Below, in pieces: positions 12,601 to 23,796 of a stretch of DNA of 64,000 bases. The stretch comes from Lactifluus volemus (taxonomy: Eukaryota > Basidiomycota > Agaricomycetes > Russulales > Russulaceae), in NCBI GenBank assembly GCA_022376515.1, contig WTXI01000005.1, positions 186,001 to 250,000 on the forward strand. The letters run 5' to 3'. Each line of letters opens with the position of its first letter. The first letter of the stretch is position 1. The position numbers and the translations under genes are program-made. Below the pieces are notes generated by a model, which ran no database searches, was not told the DNA's origin, and worked only from the letters and a program-made list of their open reading frames with translations.

Positions 12601-12995
12601 GCCCTGAGGACTGAGGAGCGAAGTATGTTTAAGTACTTCTCAAAGCATGATCAGTAAAGATATGTACCAGTCACATCTAGCCAGAGTAAGCTCGATTCCG
12701 TGGTGCCGGTCTGATCGCTGATCAAAGGCAGTTATCCGATCGTGAGTGAATATCATCGAAACGATGGAAATGACTGATATACCGAATTCTGGCATTTTGA
12801 GGATCTGAGCTGTATAAATTGTTAACATTGGGGGAAATCGGATGCGAGAGGCTTTGACATACGAATTCGGTTGTGCAACTTGAAGAGCCATCATAGGGAG
12901 AAGTTGAGGCAGCTACCACTGGACAGTTTACCAAGGCGCTTCTTCATTGGGAACAAACAACAAACAAAGCCGGTGATCGTGAAAAAGGATACAGT
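6629..12995. repeat. Tandem duplication, unit A (NACHT-WD40 gene A plus flanks)
   Basis: The phrase agttctggactacaatcgca occurs at 6629 and again at 12996, a period of 6367 bp. Everything between, covering the 3' flank, the whole gene and the 5' flank, is matched in order by the following unit. The two copies are visibly similar at DNA level, including introns. No transposase or long terminal repeat is seen at the joint, so unequal crossing-over or segmental duplication is the simplest explanation. Confidence 0.85.
7461..12894 (-). CDS. STAND/NLR-like protein: C2 - helical - NACHT - 14 WD40 repeats (copy A)
   Basis: This is a fungal NOD-like (STAND) signal-transduction protein. The eleven-exon model is 12863-12894, 12783-12809, 12668-12717, 12457-12610, 12301-12407, 12029-12243, 11918-11968, 11662-11866, 11472-11606, 9881-11421 and 7461-9830. 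It sums to 4887 nt, exactly 1628 codons plus stop. Residues ~37-125 form a C2-like sandwich (VLRAHNLPRLESLPGKERRF, ITVSLYAKRTMRTDILVGRQ). Residues ~126-325 are a helical region resembling the MLKL-type/HeLo-like N-terminal domains of agaric NLRs. The NACHT ATPase follows, with Walker A GQAGTGKSS (~377-385) and Walker B ILIVIDALDESG (~474-485). From ~920 there are 14 WD40 repeats of 43 residues, then an ~90-residue tail. Exon 2 is a 27-nt micro-exon. The family acts in self/non-self recognition and cell death; the ligand here is unknown. No frame break was found. Confidence 0.88.
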
Positions 12996-15900
12996 AGTTC
13001 TGGACTACAATCGCAGGATTCTTCACAGAAACAGCAGCACTTTCTGGGTGCCACTTGAAGGCCTACGTATGATATAAATATCTAAGCCTTTCGCAGCTGA
13101 TGATTTGGATACCCAGTATGTGATAAAAGCAGGACACGTCACGTTTTTCACCTTCCATCCTCTGAGTGCTGTTTTCACGCACAATATTCACGCTTCTGTC
13201 TTTCTAATGAAAGCAGCTGACTCCACAAGGCAGAATTGCTCCCCACCGCATCAGCAACGAGACTACGCCAGCATCATAACCTAGACCATCTCATATCTCT
13301 CCCTGAAATGCCCGCTCAACATCCTAGGCGAAGCTAGCCCGTAAATATCCCTCGATCAATGGGGCCATCCGCGTCTTTCTGCCGCAAAGCGTTTCTCTTC
13401 TGGCAAACGCAGGACCTGCAAGATGGCGTGAAACACGTACGTAAGCTGAAGAAGAGGTAAAAATCTTTGAAATAGAATAGGAGTGGCCGACGGTTCGGGG
13501 AGGGCGCACGGACCACTCGGCCAAACAACTCCGAGTCAGGGGGTTGTGATGGACAAAATATGGCTGACATTGGCGACCGACTTCGAGAAACATGTTTCCA
13601 TGTTTGGTTGGTGCTATAGTAGTACATGAAGTCCCTAAATCTGAATTGGAACGTAATGCACTACTCGTCTTGATGACGCTGATCAATACTAACGTCCGTG
13701 TGGGGGCTCTCAAAGAGCTGACCTTACAAAGACTGGTGATCATGTCCAGTCAGACTCTCTGATACCAATTCCGCACACGAAGAATACAGTACTGGAGATG
13801 CAATGGCCGCAGCGTACACATATGAATCTATCTAGACGAGTTGTCAACATCATGATATACTGTATCCCAATTTGATCCATAAACAAAGTTAGAGAAATCA
13901 AGCTCGGTGTAATCTTTACCAGCAATCCAGACTGTGTTAGGTCTATGAATATACGGCCGGTGAATCTGGGGAATCCATAAAAGATGTTCATCCTCTTCCC
14001 CATACATCCAACCATCACTGTCGATCGGGAACTTGTCCGTAAAATGGGTCTTCTCAATATCTTCTGCTCCGAGCTTTTCTTCAACGATCGTGTGATCTCG
14101 CAGGGGCGTGGTGATGCACTGCACATCTGGAGAGGATGCAGCAGAGCTGACCAATTGGGTATGTCTGGTAGACGAGCCTACTGCGACCTGTCCTATTGCA
14201 ACATTCCACATGCGAATTGTGCGATCGTCAGAAGCGGAGACAATATTCTGTCCATTTGGCGTAAACGCGAGAGAAAAGATCGATGCAGTGTGTCCAGTAA
14301 ACGGGCCCGCTACGACATCTCCTGTTGTAGAGTCCCAAACCCGAATCGTGCGATCGGCCGAAGCAGAGGCGATATGCTGCCCGTCTGGTGAGAACGCAAC
14401 ATTGTAGACAAATCCAGTTTGTCCAGTAAACGGGCCCGCCACGACCCTTCCTGTTGCCGCATCCCACACACGAATCGTACAATCGGTTGAGGCTGAGGCG
14501 ATGCGTTGCCCGTCCGGCGACAGTGCAAAGGATAGGACTGGCTTGGTGTGTCCAATAAATGGGTCCGCTACAGTCTCTCCTGTTATGAAATCCCACACGC
14601 GAATCGTGCAATCAGCCGAGGACGAGACAATCCGCTGCTGATCTGGTATAAGTGCAATATCGTAGATGGTTTCGGTGTGTCCAGTAAGCGGGCTCGCTAT
14701 GATCTCTCCTGTTGCGGCATCCCATATGCGAATCGTGCAATCTTTTGAACCCGATGCGAGATGCTTCCCGTCCGGCGAGAATGCAATAGACGTTACCCGA
14801 TCAGTATGTCCGTAAAACGGGCCCACTACAACCTCTCCTGTTGCGGAATCCCACACCCGAATCGTGCGGTCTTCCGAGGCAGAGGCGATCCGCTTCCCGT
14901 CAGGTGAGAATGCAACTTGAATGACCCAATCGGTGTGACCAATCAATGGACCCGCTGTGAGCTCTCCTGTTGCAACGTCCCACATGCAAATCGTGCAGTC
15001 TGCAGAGCCGGAGACTATGCGTTTCCCGTCCGGTGAGAGTGCGATGGAAAAGACGGACTGAGAGTGTCCCGTAGAGGGACCCATTACTTCTCTCTTTCTA
15101 GTATCCCACACGCGAACCGTGTAATCTGCAGAGGCCGAGGCGATCCGCTCCCCGTCCGGCGAGACAGCAACACAGATGATTGAATCAACATGTCCGGTGA
15201 ACGGGGCCGCTACGACATTTCCTGTTGCGAGATCCCATACACGAATTGTGCGATCGACTGAGGCCGAGGCAATCCTCTGCCCGTCCAAGAATGCAACAGA
15301 GAAGACAGCATCGGTGTGCCCAGTAAACGGGCCTGCCACAGCCTCCCTGTTGCGGCATCCCACACACGAATCGTGCGATCGGACGAAGCCGAGGCTATGT
15401 GCTGCTGGTCAGGTGAGAATGCGATGGAATAGATCTGATCGGTGTGTCCAGCAAATGGGCCTGCTATGACATTGCCTGTTGCGGCATCCCACACACGAAT
15501 CGTGCGATCGAACGAGCCCGAGGCGATGCGTAGCCCGTCCGATGAAAATGCAACAGAATGGACCGCATCGGTGTGTCCAGTAAACGGGCCTGCTACGACC
15601 TCTCCTGTTGCAGCATCCCAAACACGAATCGTGCGATCGAGTGAGGCCGAGGCGATGCGTAGCCCGTCCGGTGAAAATGAAACAGATCTGACCGCATCGG
15701 TGTGTCCAATAAATGGGCCCACTAGAACCTCTCCTGTTGCAGAGTCCCACACGAGAATCGTGCGATCGTCCGAGGCCGATGCGATGCGTTGCCCGTCTGG
15801 CGAAAATGCAACACAGTAGACGGCGTAAGTGTGTCCAGTGAATGGGCTCATTACAGCTTCCCCCGTTGTGGCATCCCACACTCGAATCGTGCCATCTTCC

Positions 15901-18900
15901 GAGGCCGATGCGATCCGCCGTCCATCAGGCGAGAATGCTACAGACCAAGCTGGTCCTACGTGTGCTTGAATCGTCATTTCCAATGCTGGCCAATCAGACA
16001 ACTGTCCGCATTTCAGAGACAATGTCCGAGGGAATTTGTGAAGGTAGTGCTGGACGATCGGCGAAGAGGACGGTGCGAAGGGGAGGGCAGATATATATAT
16101 GTGCGGAGCGCTTCTTGCTATCGCCATTCCGAAATATCGCACAAATGCGAGCGCATCATTCACCAATGCCAACAGATGCTCTACCTCCAATTGGGAAATC
16201 TGTTGCGAATAATCACGAGATGTCATATGTAATTATAGGATGTGCCCACCTTCTGCCGCAACCACGTCTTCAGAGATGCCATTGCTGGTGAAGCAAGGCT
16301 AACACTGTTCTGGATGCTAAGCACTTCCAGCCAAAATAGAAATCTTGTCTCGAAGAGCGATTGGAGTTTTGTGAAGAGCTCATGTTCGAAAGCAACATGT
16401 TCTAGATGGACGCCCCAGAAAACACAGGCATACGACAAGGCAGGTGGAATATATGTGGCAGTTCGATATTCGATGTCTGGAACGTTCCTGTTGGCAAGAT
16501 ATGACGACTCCAGTTTGCAAATGTTGAACTTGAGGTTATCCATCATTAAGCCAAAGCAGGAGTGTGCCAATCGATGGTGAGCCTTGCCAAGGTCGACGTG
16601 AAATATTCCACTCTTCTCACTGGCCAGAAAGTCACGGAATGATGTGTGGAGGGGAACAATGGGGCCAGTGTCATCAGGTGAACTGACATTACGGAGCAGT
16701 GAGCCAAGGTGACGCAGCATTTCAACCACGCAATCAGAATCCTCCGGGTCAGGATCGTCGGGATCATCCTTGGGTGCATATTGTCGCAGAGCAATCAATG
16801 AATTGATGGAAAGTGGCTCGATCGCAGCAAAAATCTGTCCCATAACGGACCGAAATAGAGTCCTTGCAGCAGGCGGTTTGAAATAACCCTTGAGAACTTC
16901 TTCGTATAACTGGTCCAACGGATCTTGTCCATCGCGATCTCGAGAGTGTCCCAGCAGACGTTGTACGACCTGTCTCTTGCTAAATCCAAAACTAGGAGGA
17001 GGATTGTTTATCAATCCGCATGAAACAGCTGCCCACTGAAATAAGCCTTCCGCCGCCTTTGCCAGTTTGACACCATGTCGTTCGAACACCTCAGAGGGGA
17101 GCTCGCTCTGAAGATACAAGCAAATATCTTGCTCCGTCTTTGAAGCGAGTTTGGAATCATCCATGTATAGGGTGTTTATGGGCGGCGCGTTGACGAACGC
17201 AGGTTCGATATCATTCTCCGGCCTCGAGGTGATGAGAACGCGGAAATTGGATGGCAAGTCGAGGAGACGTTGAGCCAGAAATCTGTGCAGCCCATTCTTG
17301 CCAGTTGCATCACCGCTCTCATCCAACGCATCGATAACGATGAGAATTGGATCGTCAAATTGCAGGCTCTTGAGCGGTTCAAGGAGGAGCCGTTCGAAAA
17401 GTGTACGATAGTGTCGAGTGGTAAGAAGAGACGGATCGCCTTTAAGCGCCCTCCCGAGAGCGAGCTTGAATGGAGGATAGCGATTGGAGATATCGCGAGC
17501 AAGCGTTGTGAAGAGCTGGTAAGCCTCGTCTTTGGAGCTCTCGTTCCGCACAAAAGCAAAGAACGAGCCGAGACAATTGTTCTCGAAGTGGTGTGCGACC
17601 TCATGTGCAATCGACGACTTTCCTGTGCCTGCCTGGCCGAGGAGAAGGAGCGCTCTTTGAGATTCATGATTCTCGACCCAGTTGACGATATAATCCAAAA
17701 AGTCTTCGCGTGTGCCTGGAAGACAGCGCTTCTCGTCACCAAAGCGCCAGCCTCCCTTACGAGGCAACTCTCTGATCTTGGCATCCAATTCTGAGTGCCA
17801 TTCGTCAAATCAACGACCCAAAAATTTGTGGTTAGGGTTACGCACCAGCCTCTAACACAGCAACTTCGGTGTTGACAGTAGCATGTGCGAGGAACTCTTG
17901 TCGTAGTCGAGCGAGGGTGGTGCGGTACTGTTCGATCTTTTCATCAACTTTGCCGATGATATTCTTCAAAGTTCGCTTTCCTGCAGATCATAACTTTATG
18001 ACGAGTGCCTAACGAGATAGGTGAAGAAGACGTACCGACTTGCACATCCATCGTATATGATCTGATAAATTTGGCACATTCGGAGACGCACTCGAGCATC
18101 TCATCGAGGAACTTTGCCTGCAAAGACGCTGGCTCCAAGTTCCTCAAAACGTCCGCTTGCTTCGCAAATTCAAATGAATCACGTATCGCCTTGAGTAGTG
18201 TTCGGACGTTGTCGTCACGCTGAAACTGGCGTAGCAACGTCTGGGGGAGAGGTGAGAAGAGAGTGAATACTCCAAATCCTCTGACAACGCAAGGAGACAC
18301 ACCTCAGGGATCTTGGAGAGAAGACTCCATGCTAAGTGGGCGTGGGGGAGCAGCTAAAAGGCAGAAAGTTAGCTCAGTTAAGTATGCGCAGATCCGAAGT
18401 TCGGCATACTTCAGAGATAGGACCAACAGTGTCCATGACCCACTTGATAGCATCAACGGCAGCCTTCCAAGTTTTCACCGCATCCATAGCTTCTTCTGCG
18501 GTGTTGACTGCCGTAGTCAGAGAGGAACTTGGGTTCGTGGACGCGGTGATCGTTAAGAGGAGTGTGACCAACTCTGTTGAGTGTCGAGCATGTCCGTCAC
18601 CACTGTTAAGAACAATATTAAGTTCTACATGTAGGACAGTTAGCCAGACGCAAGAAGAAAAACTATGAAATAGTCGAACCGTGTCGGGATTCACAGGATA
18701 TCTCCTGCCTTCCAACAAGGATGTCTGTCCGCATCGTCCTTTTCGCATACAGAGATACTGTGATCCCGGAAAGTGGCTGAACAGCTCTGCTGGAGACTCA
18801 GTAGGGCATAGAAATGAAAATATGAAAATTCCCACAAGGCGTCGAGGTTCTCATTCCATTCCGCGCGTTGCTCAACGCTCCGCACAGATTGTGTCCGCCA

Positions 18901-19345
18901 TTTTCTTGTCCCATTGGTCACAGTGACATAGAACCTTCTTTCTTTCCCTGGGAGGGATTCGAGACGAGGAAGATTGTGCGCCCTGAGGACTGAAAGGAGA
19001 AATACATTTGGTACTTCTCGGGGAAGTGTAAGTAATATACGTACCAGTCACATCTAGCCAGAGTAAACTCGAAGTCGTTGCGGCGACCTCAGGTTGATCG
19101 CTGTTCAAACGTTCAAGGTACCAGATGTCCGATCGTGAGCAAATATCGAACCGATGGATGTGACTGATTTACCGAGTTTTGATATTTTGAGTATTTGAGC
19201 TGTAAAAACAGTTAACATCGGAGGACATCGGATGTGAGAGTGTTTCACATACGAATCCAGTTGTGCAAGAGCCATCATAGTGACAAGTTGAGGTGACCGC
19301 TGGAATGCGCCAACCAAGGCGCTTCCTCGCTGGGAACAAACAATA
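12996..19345. repeat. Tandem duplication, unit B (NACHT-WD40 gene B plus flanks)
   Basis: This is the second copy of the ~6.36 kb unit in the same orientation. It starts at the phrase shared with 6629. Its right end is near 19345, where similarity to the upstream flank of gene A (gggaacaaacaa...) stops. Exon lengths of exons 4 to 10 are identical to copy A. The combined length of the small exons 1 and 3 is also identical, although each differs by six bases. Confidence 0.82.
13828..19278 (-). pseudogene. STAND/NLR-like C2 - helical - NACHT - WD40 protein, copy B, frameshifted in the WD40 region
   Basis: Copy B has the same eleven-exon architecture as copy A: 19253-19278, 19173-19199, 19045-19100, 18836-18989, 18680-18786, 18410-18624, 18303-18353, 18036-18240, 17846-17980, 16250-17790 and 13828-16199. 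Exons 1-10 total 2517 nt as in copy A. C2, helical and NACHT parts are intact, with Walker A GQAGTGKSS and Walker B ILIVIDALDESG. In the WD5-WD6 linker, at about 15341-15350, copy B reads gcctccctgt where copy A has one more C. The frame then runs to a stop at 15210-15212, giving about 1168 aa and five repeats. Repeats 6-14 continue intact in the next frame down to 13828. It is either a recent pseudogene, a truncated but working protein, or a one-base assembly error. The long open second frame argues that any loss was recent. Confidence 0.85.
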
Positions 19346-20430
19346 AACAATAGAGATCTGAGATCGATCAAGGCAGCATCGATCGATCGACGCGAAGCCA
19401 GTAGGCCTGGGGCACTTCAGCGTGAGTTTTTCATCCGGCGTGTGCAGTTTTCACGCTCGACATCATGCTCAACTTGAAGTCTTTCCAATCTAAGTAAATA
19501 ATAATCATTCTGCAGCCAACCGATTGGGAATCACTTTCCACCTCACCACTAACAGATTTCGCCAGTACCATAACTTAGACCATCTCATCTCTCCCAGAAA
19601 GACATGCTCAAAATCCAAGGCAAAGCTAGCCTATAACTTGGCGAAGCACAGGCAAGACCTTACGTGGTCATGACGACCGACTTCGAAAAAAGTCCCTAAG
19701 GATCCCGTGTATTGAATAGAGCTAGAGTAGTAGCACTTCGTTATGTAAATAGCTCATTTGGAACATAATACTCGTCCTTAAAACGTGAATGCCTGAACAC
19801 TGTCCTTGTGATTTGACAACAAGTTTGACAACGTCGTGGGCACGCTAGACATCGCCCAAATGCCTACTCATCGGCCAAAATGAGCCGTCCTTACAGTGAC
19901 CATCGTCAGACAAATTCTCTTGGGTGGATTCCGCACAGGAAGGATATAATACTCGTGGATGCACTGGCAATGGGTACATATGATGGCACGCTCCAGGCGT
20001 CGTCTAAACGCCTTCAAGATCTCATTGGATCAAAAGTCCTGACATTCAGGTTACAGTGACTGTCGTCAGGCTGATTGTCCGGTGCCAATTCTACACACAA
20101 AACGTACACTACTCGAGGGTGCAACGCATACTGGCACTGTTATCCTAATCCCAGGAATTGTCCTACGTCATTGGCAGACAACTGCTTGAACAGTGTAAAC
20201 TCGTTTCAAGTTATTCATCGGCATGCCTTTAAGCAACACTATGCTAGACGAACCATTACGATTATTGGTGTCTATGAGCCGGAAAAGCCGACTGAAATAA
20301 CATCATCACAGCGGAACGAAATTCACATTTCTGAAATTTATAGAGCAGCCCTGTTTCAACGGTGATACAGTACTCAGAGACGACTTACAACACGAGTCTG
20401 CGGTTTCTATTTTCAAGTTATGTTTTACTT
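19346..20430. other. Decayed flanks of lost NACHT-WD40 units
   Basis: There is no gene here. At about 19,540-19,990 the DNA follows the 3' flank of units A and B in the same order (gaccatctcatctctccc, cgtgaatgcctgaac, gtcagacaaattctctt). At about 20,040-20,130 a second, shorter piece of the same flank recurs (gtgactgtcgtcaggctgat...). These look like ends of two further units whose coding parts have gone. The short run gatcgatc is repeated around 19,370-19,390. Confidence 0.5.
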
Positions 20431-21922
20431 TCAGACGACGCTACTCAGATCAAAACTTCCGTCGCTCCCCTTGACCGCGACGCCCTTCTCAGTCACGATC
20501 GCTGTGATCAATTCCGCAGGGGTAACGTCAAAACTGGGATTATAGATCCCGTCCAGTCCTTCGGGAGTGATCAGGACGGCCGCCTGAGCCCTGTTACCCT
20601 GGGCATCGAGGGAAGAGGGATACAGAGCGCCGCGCACGACGCAAGCCTCCAGCGGAGGACGGTGCTCGATGGGAATGCTTTTAACATGAGGTTCAGCATG
20701 ATGCAAAACTTATAGATGAAGCGCACACCTACCCAGAGCCGTTGGCGACGTCTAGATCAACTGTTGTGACTGGTGCGACAACAATGAAAGGGATCTTGTG
20801 ACGCGCTGCTAGCACCGCAGCATTGTACGTGCCGATCTACTCGGAGATTGAGCTCGTTGGACTTGCGACGTATAGAAGAAGTACTAGCGTACCTTGTTGG
20901 CTGTGTCGCCATTTCTGGCTATCCGATCCGCTCCAACGGCTAGCCGGAGAACGTTAGAACGAAACGGAGGTACGGGGATTGGGTGATAGACCCACCAACG
21001 GCGTGTATAGTGTAATGTTGAAATAGCGAACCCACCATGGTATCAACAATCATCGTGGATGGGATTTGCAATGTTTTGAGCTCTAGAGCAGTCAATCTGA
21101 AACGATTGGGCGTCATGAAAGGGGAAGCCGACGATAGCTAGGCAAAGGCACCTGGAACCCTGGTGATATGGGGCTGTCTGCGTATAATATGCTCTCCCGA
21201 GTTTATTCGTTTCGTGTAGGTAAGTTATCAGTCCAAGGGCGGTACCATAACCCTAACCAAGAGGCATCGTGTTAACTGCAGAGTCGTGCCAGAAAGGAAA
21301 TCAAACCTACCGATGTAGCCAACGAACCGGTGTTGCAAACCGTCAATACATTCAGGCCCTCCCCAGAGCCGCCTTTGGCTTTCACCTCCTGGACCAGCCA
21401 GTCTCCGCCCCACTTGGTCATTGCCTTGTTACGCCCGACGTCTTCAGCCGCGACCTGCCTACCGTCTTGTATCAAATCCTCCGCTATAGCGCGCGGGTCC
21501 TTCCCTGCATCTAAAGAGGTTTGGAGCGTGCGCGCGAGACGACGCGTAGCAGCTCCAAGGTTGACGGCAGTCGGACGCGCGGTGAACAAAAAGTCGAGAA
21601 TCGGGGATACATGCGCCTTGAGGCTTTCAGGTGAGGAGAAGTATTCTGGTGGAGTGTGGGCTCGCAGAGCCCGGGAAAGGTGCTGCGAGACGCTGAGAGC
21701 GGCGAGAGAGGCTATGGCAGGCGCGCCACGGATCTGCCACAGGAGGAGCACATTTTACATGTTGAGAGCGGGACGGGGGCTTACTTTCATCGTCTTTATC
21801 GCATCATGTGCCTGCTCGATGGAGTCGATTGTCAGCCACTCTGTAGTGTGAGGCAGAATGAGCTGATTAACGATCTCAATTTTGTCATCAGACAGCCTGA
21901 TGGAAGTGAGTGTATCAACCAT
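20431..21922 (-). CDS. MRI1: Methylthioribose-1-phosphate isomerase (Mri1)
   Basis: Mri1 converts 5-methylthioribose-1-phosphate to methylthioribulose-1-phosphate in the methionine salvage pathway; it belongs to the eIF2B-alpha-like fold. The start ATG at 21922 gives [20 protein letters not shown], and exon 1 ends near 21785. The next exon opens with [14 protein letters not shown] and runs through [20 protein letters not shown] to [14 protein letters not shown], which contains the catalytic cysteine in the CNTG motif. Short exons between about 20,730 and 21,110 give [40 protein letters not shown] and [20 protein letters not shown], the expected family blocks. The last exon carries [18 protein letters not shown] and stops at 20431. 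It is divergent with the bZIP gene across 131 bp. The exact edges of the small middle exons were not all resolved. Confidence 0.92.
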
Positions 21923-22053
21923 ATTTATCGATCTCGCCCATCGATTCACAACAAACCTGAGGAAGATCAAGGAAAGTGGTCACCCCATGGGCTCAGGTTA
22001 GGGTTGAGAACCGAGGAATCGAATTTGGCTATATTTTTACCTTTGCCCGCCAA
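21923..22053. promoter_or_regulatory. Shared divergent promoter of MRI1 and a bZIP gene
   Basis: 131 bp lie between the two start codons. A bZIP factor sharing a promoter with a sulfur-salvage enzyme is suggestive of co-regulation, since the Met4/Cys3-type factors that govern sulfur genes in other fungi are also bZIP proteins. I see no site I would name with confidence. Confidence 0.5.
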
Positions 22054-22684
22054 ATGCCAAGAGGGAGGAGAAAAGATAGCACGATTCCACTCTCCCGCGC
22101 CCTGATCATCCAGCGAGCTTATCGCGATAGGAAGGCGAAGCACCTTTCCGAGTTGGAAGATCGATGTCGTAAGGCCGAAGAGGAAAACGAACGTTTACGA
22201 GTGGAGCTCCAACTTGCTCGATCCGACTCTGTCGTTGCATCCATTCATAGCGACCTCGTAAATCGGTTCGCATAACTTTTCGTATATCACGTACTAATCT
22301 TGATCATGATAGGCTCGAGTATGCTCTGACCTCATGGAGAACTTGGAGAAAACGCAAAAAGCGTTATCCCTTTTACAACAGAGGGCTCTCGCCATCACCT
22401 CTAGAACCCCACACGAAATGCAAAGGTGATCGTGACACTGGTCGTGAGACATAGCTACTTTCTTCTCATTTATCCTCAGAATGGAACCATCTGCCATGGA
22501 GCTTGATATCGCGGCAGTCCTCACCCAGACACTTCGACAAGACTCGTTTGCACCTGCATCACAACCACAACAACCTGGGGACAAACGTCAAAGTGTTGAA
22601 CCGCTGCTCGAAGTGACCACGAATGAGGATGAGAGCCCTGAATGTTGTGGGGGAATCATTAATTGCGAGGGCCTCATCGAGTGA
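22054..22684 (+). CDS. bZIP transcription factor
   Basis: Three exons (22054-22257, 22313-22425, 22480-22684) give 173 aa with consistent phases; the first intron holds a good branch site (tactaat). The basic region and zipper occupy the N terminus: MPRGRRKDSTIPLSRALIIQ, then RAYRDRKAKHLSELEDRC, with the leucine heptads continuing through ENERLRVELQLA. This is the short bZIP type with the zipper right after the start that is common in Agaricomycetes. The ATG at 22054 is chosen because the in-frame extension upstream lies in the shared promoter. The C-terminal half (EPSAMELDIAAVLTQTLRQD and onward) is acidic and Gln/Pro rich, possibly an activation region. A second coiled segment (LMENLEKTQKALSLLQQR) may extend the dimer interface. 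Target genes are unknown. Confidence 0.82.
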
Positions 22685-23796
22685 CCATCAGCGTCCAAAT
22701 TGGTTGTTATGGTATCCAAACATAGACATTATACGTCAACCTGCAATCAAGCTTACGTCGTGGGTTATCGGGAATCTAAGTTTATAGTGAGATGACCTCC
22801 CAAACAATCTCTTACAATGATACAAAGACGTGCCGAGACTGCTCCCAGATCGGGAATAGACGTGATATCGTTGATCTCTCTTCAGGATAGCGCGCATGAC
22901 AAGTGTTTCGGAAATGAAATGGAACTGGGGAGTCCACCTCAACTTGATATGGGTCAGCACACACGCAAACGTGGATATGGTATACGCAAATTGTACGGCA
23001 TTTCCGTATTAAGCTGTCAAGGGATAGTAACGCAGTCCTGAAACACCGGTGTTGGAGCACGTTGGTGGGTCGCTGCTGCCTATTTTGTGTGGCTCCATAT
23101 ACCGGGAGGCGAATCCAAGCTATCAGATGAATGATATTTATAGATGATTGTATTCGACGCGATTGGTTGAACTTACATCGGCAGGAGTGCGGGGAGAGCT
23201 GTTTTTAGGAGGCGCAGAGACGTCAGAGAGTAACACCACAGGGGGAATGTCAGGTTCGGAAGAGGTCGGAGCATTCAATTGTTGATCGCGTACTGCTATG
23301 AGGCGGCATGTTAGGGGGAGTGGTAAGGCCGGTAAGGGACGGCTCCCGGAGTAGTCGTGGGAAATATTGAAAATTGTGTTGTCTATAAAATTCGTCCAAG
23401 TCGTTTGACAGAGCCCCGAGCTGCCTCGCTCTTTCTTCTACAAATCTATGATATATCCCACCTGGTATTCTCTTTTCACTCTCTTTCACCGTTTCGATGC
23501 TCACCCTTGTCCCTTCCAGCTTTTTTAATCAGATCGGAATTGTGCTTTTCGGGCCCCTTGCATTCCTCCTCGTTGATACAGACAGGCCCCCTTAGAGTCC
23601 CCTCACCGCCATCTTTCTAGCGCCCTTGTCCCAGCTGCCCTCCCTCCCTTCCATGGGATAAACCATCTTCCGAATCCCTGAATTAGCACTACGACTTCAC
23701 CATCGTAGATCCGGAAACAATTATTCATAGCCTCCTGAACACAACGAATACACTCCTGCCATCACACGCAACCCCTTGATACCCCAATAAGCTATC
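22685..23796. other. Intergenic region, no supported gene
   Basis: Nothing convincing is coded. An open frame on the minus strand at 23250-23504 (VEERARQLGALSNDLDEFYR) reads protein-like but has no ATG and no joined exons that I could find; it could be an isolated exon. The 300 bp before 23797 are pyrimidine-rich (ccctccctcccttcc), as is usual for promoters of this fungus group. Confidence 0.4.

Noticed and set aside
17830..17842. TTAGGG-like words here and at 21,247 and 21,995, suggesting interstitial telomere repeats
   Set aside because: Each is at most two units long and one sits in a normal intron; too short to call.
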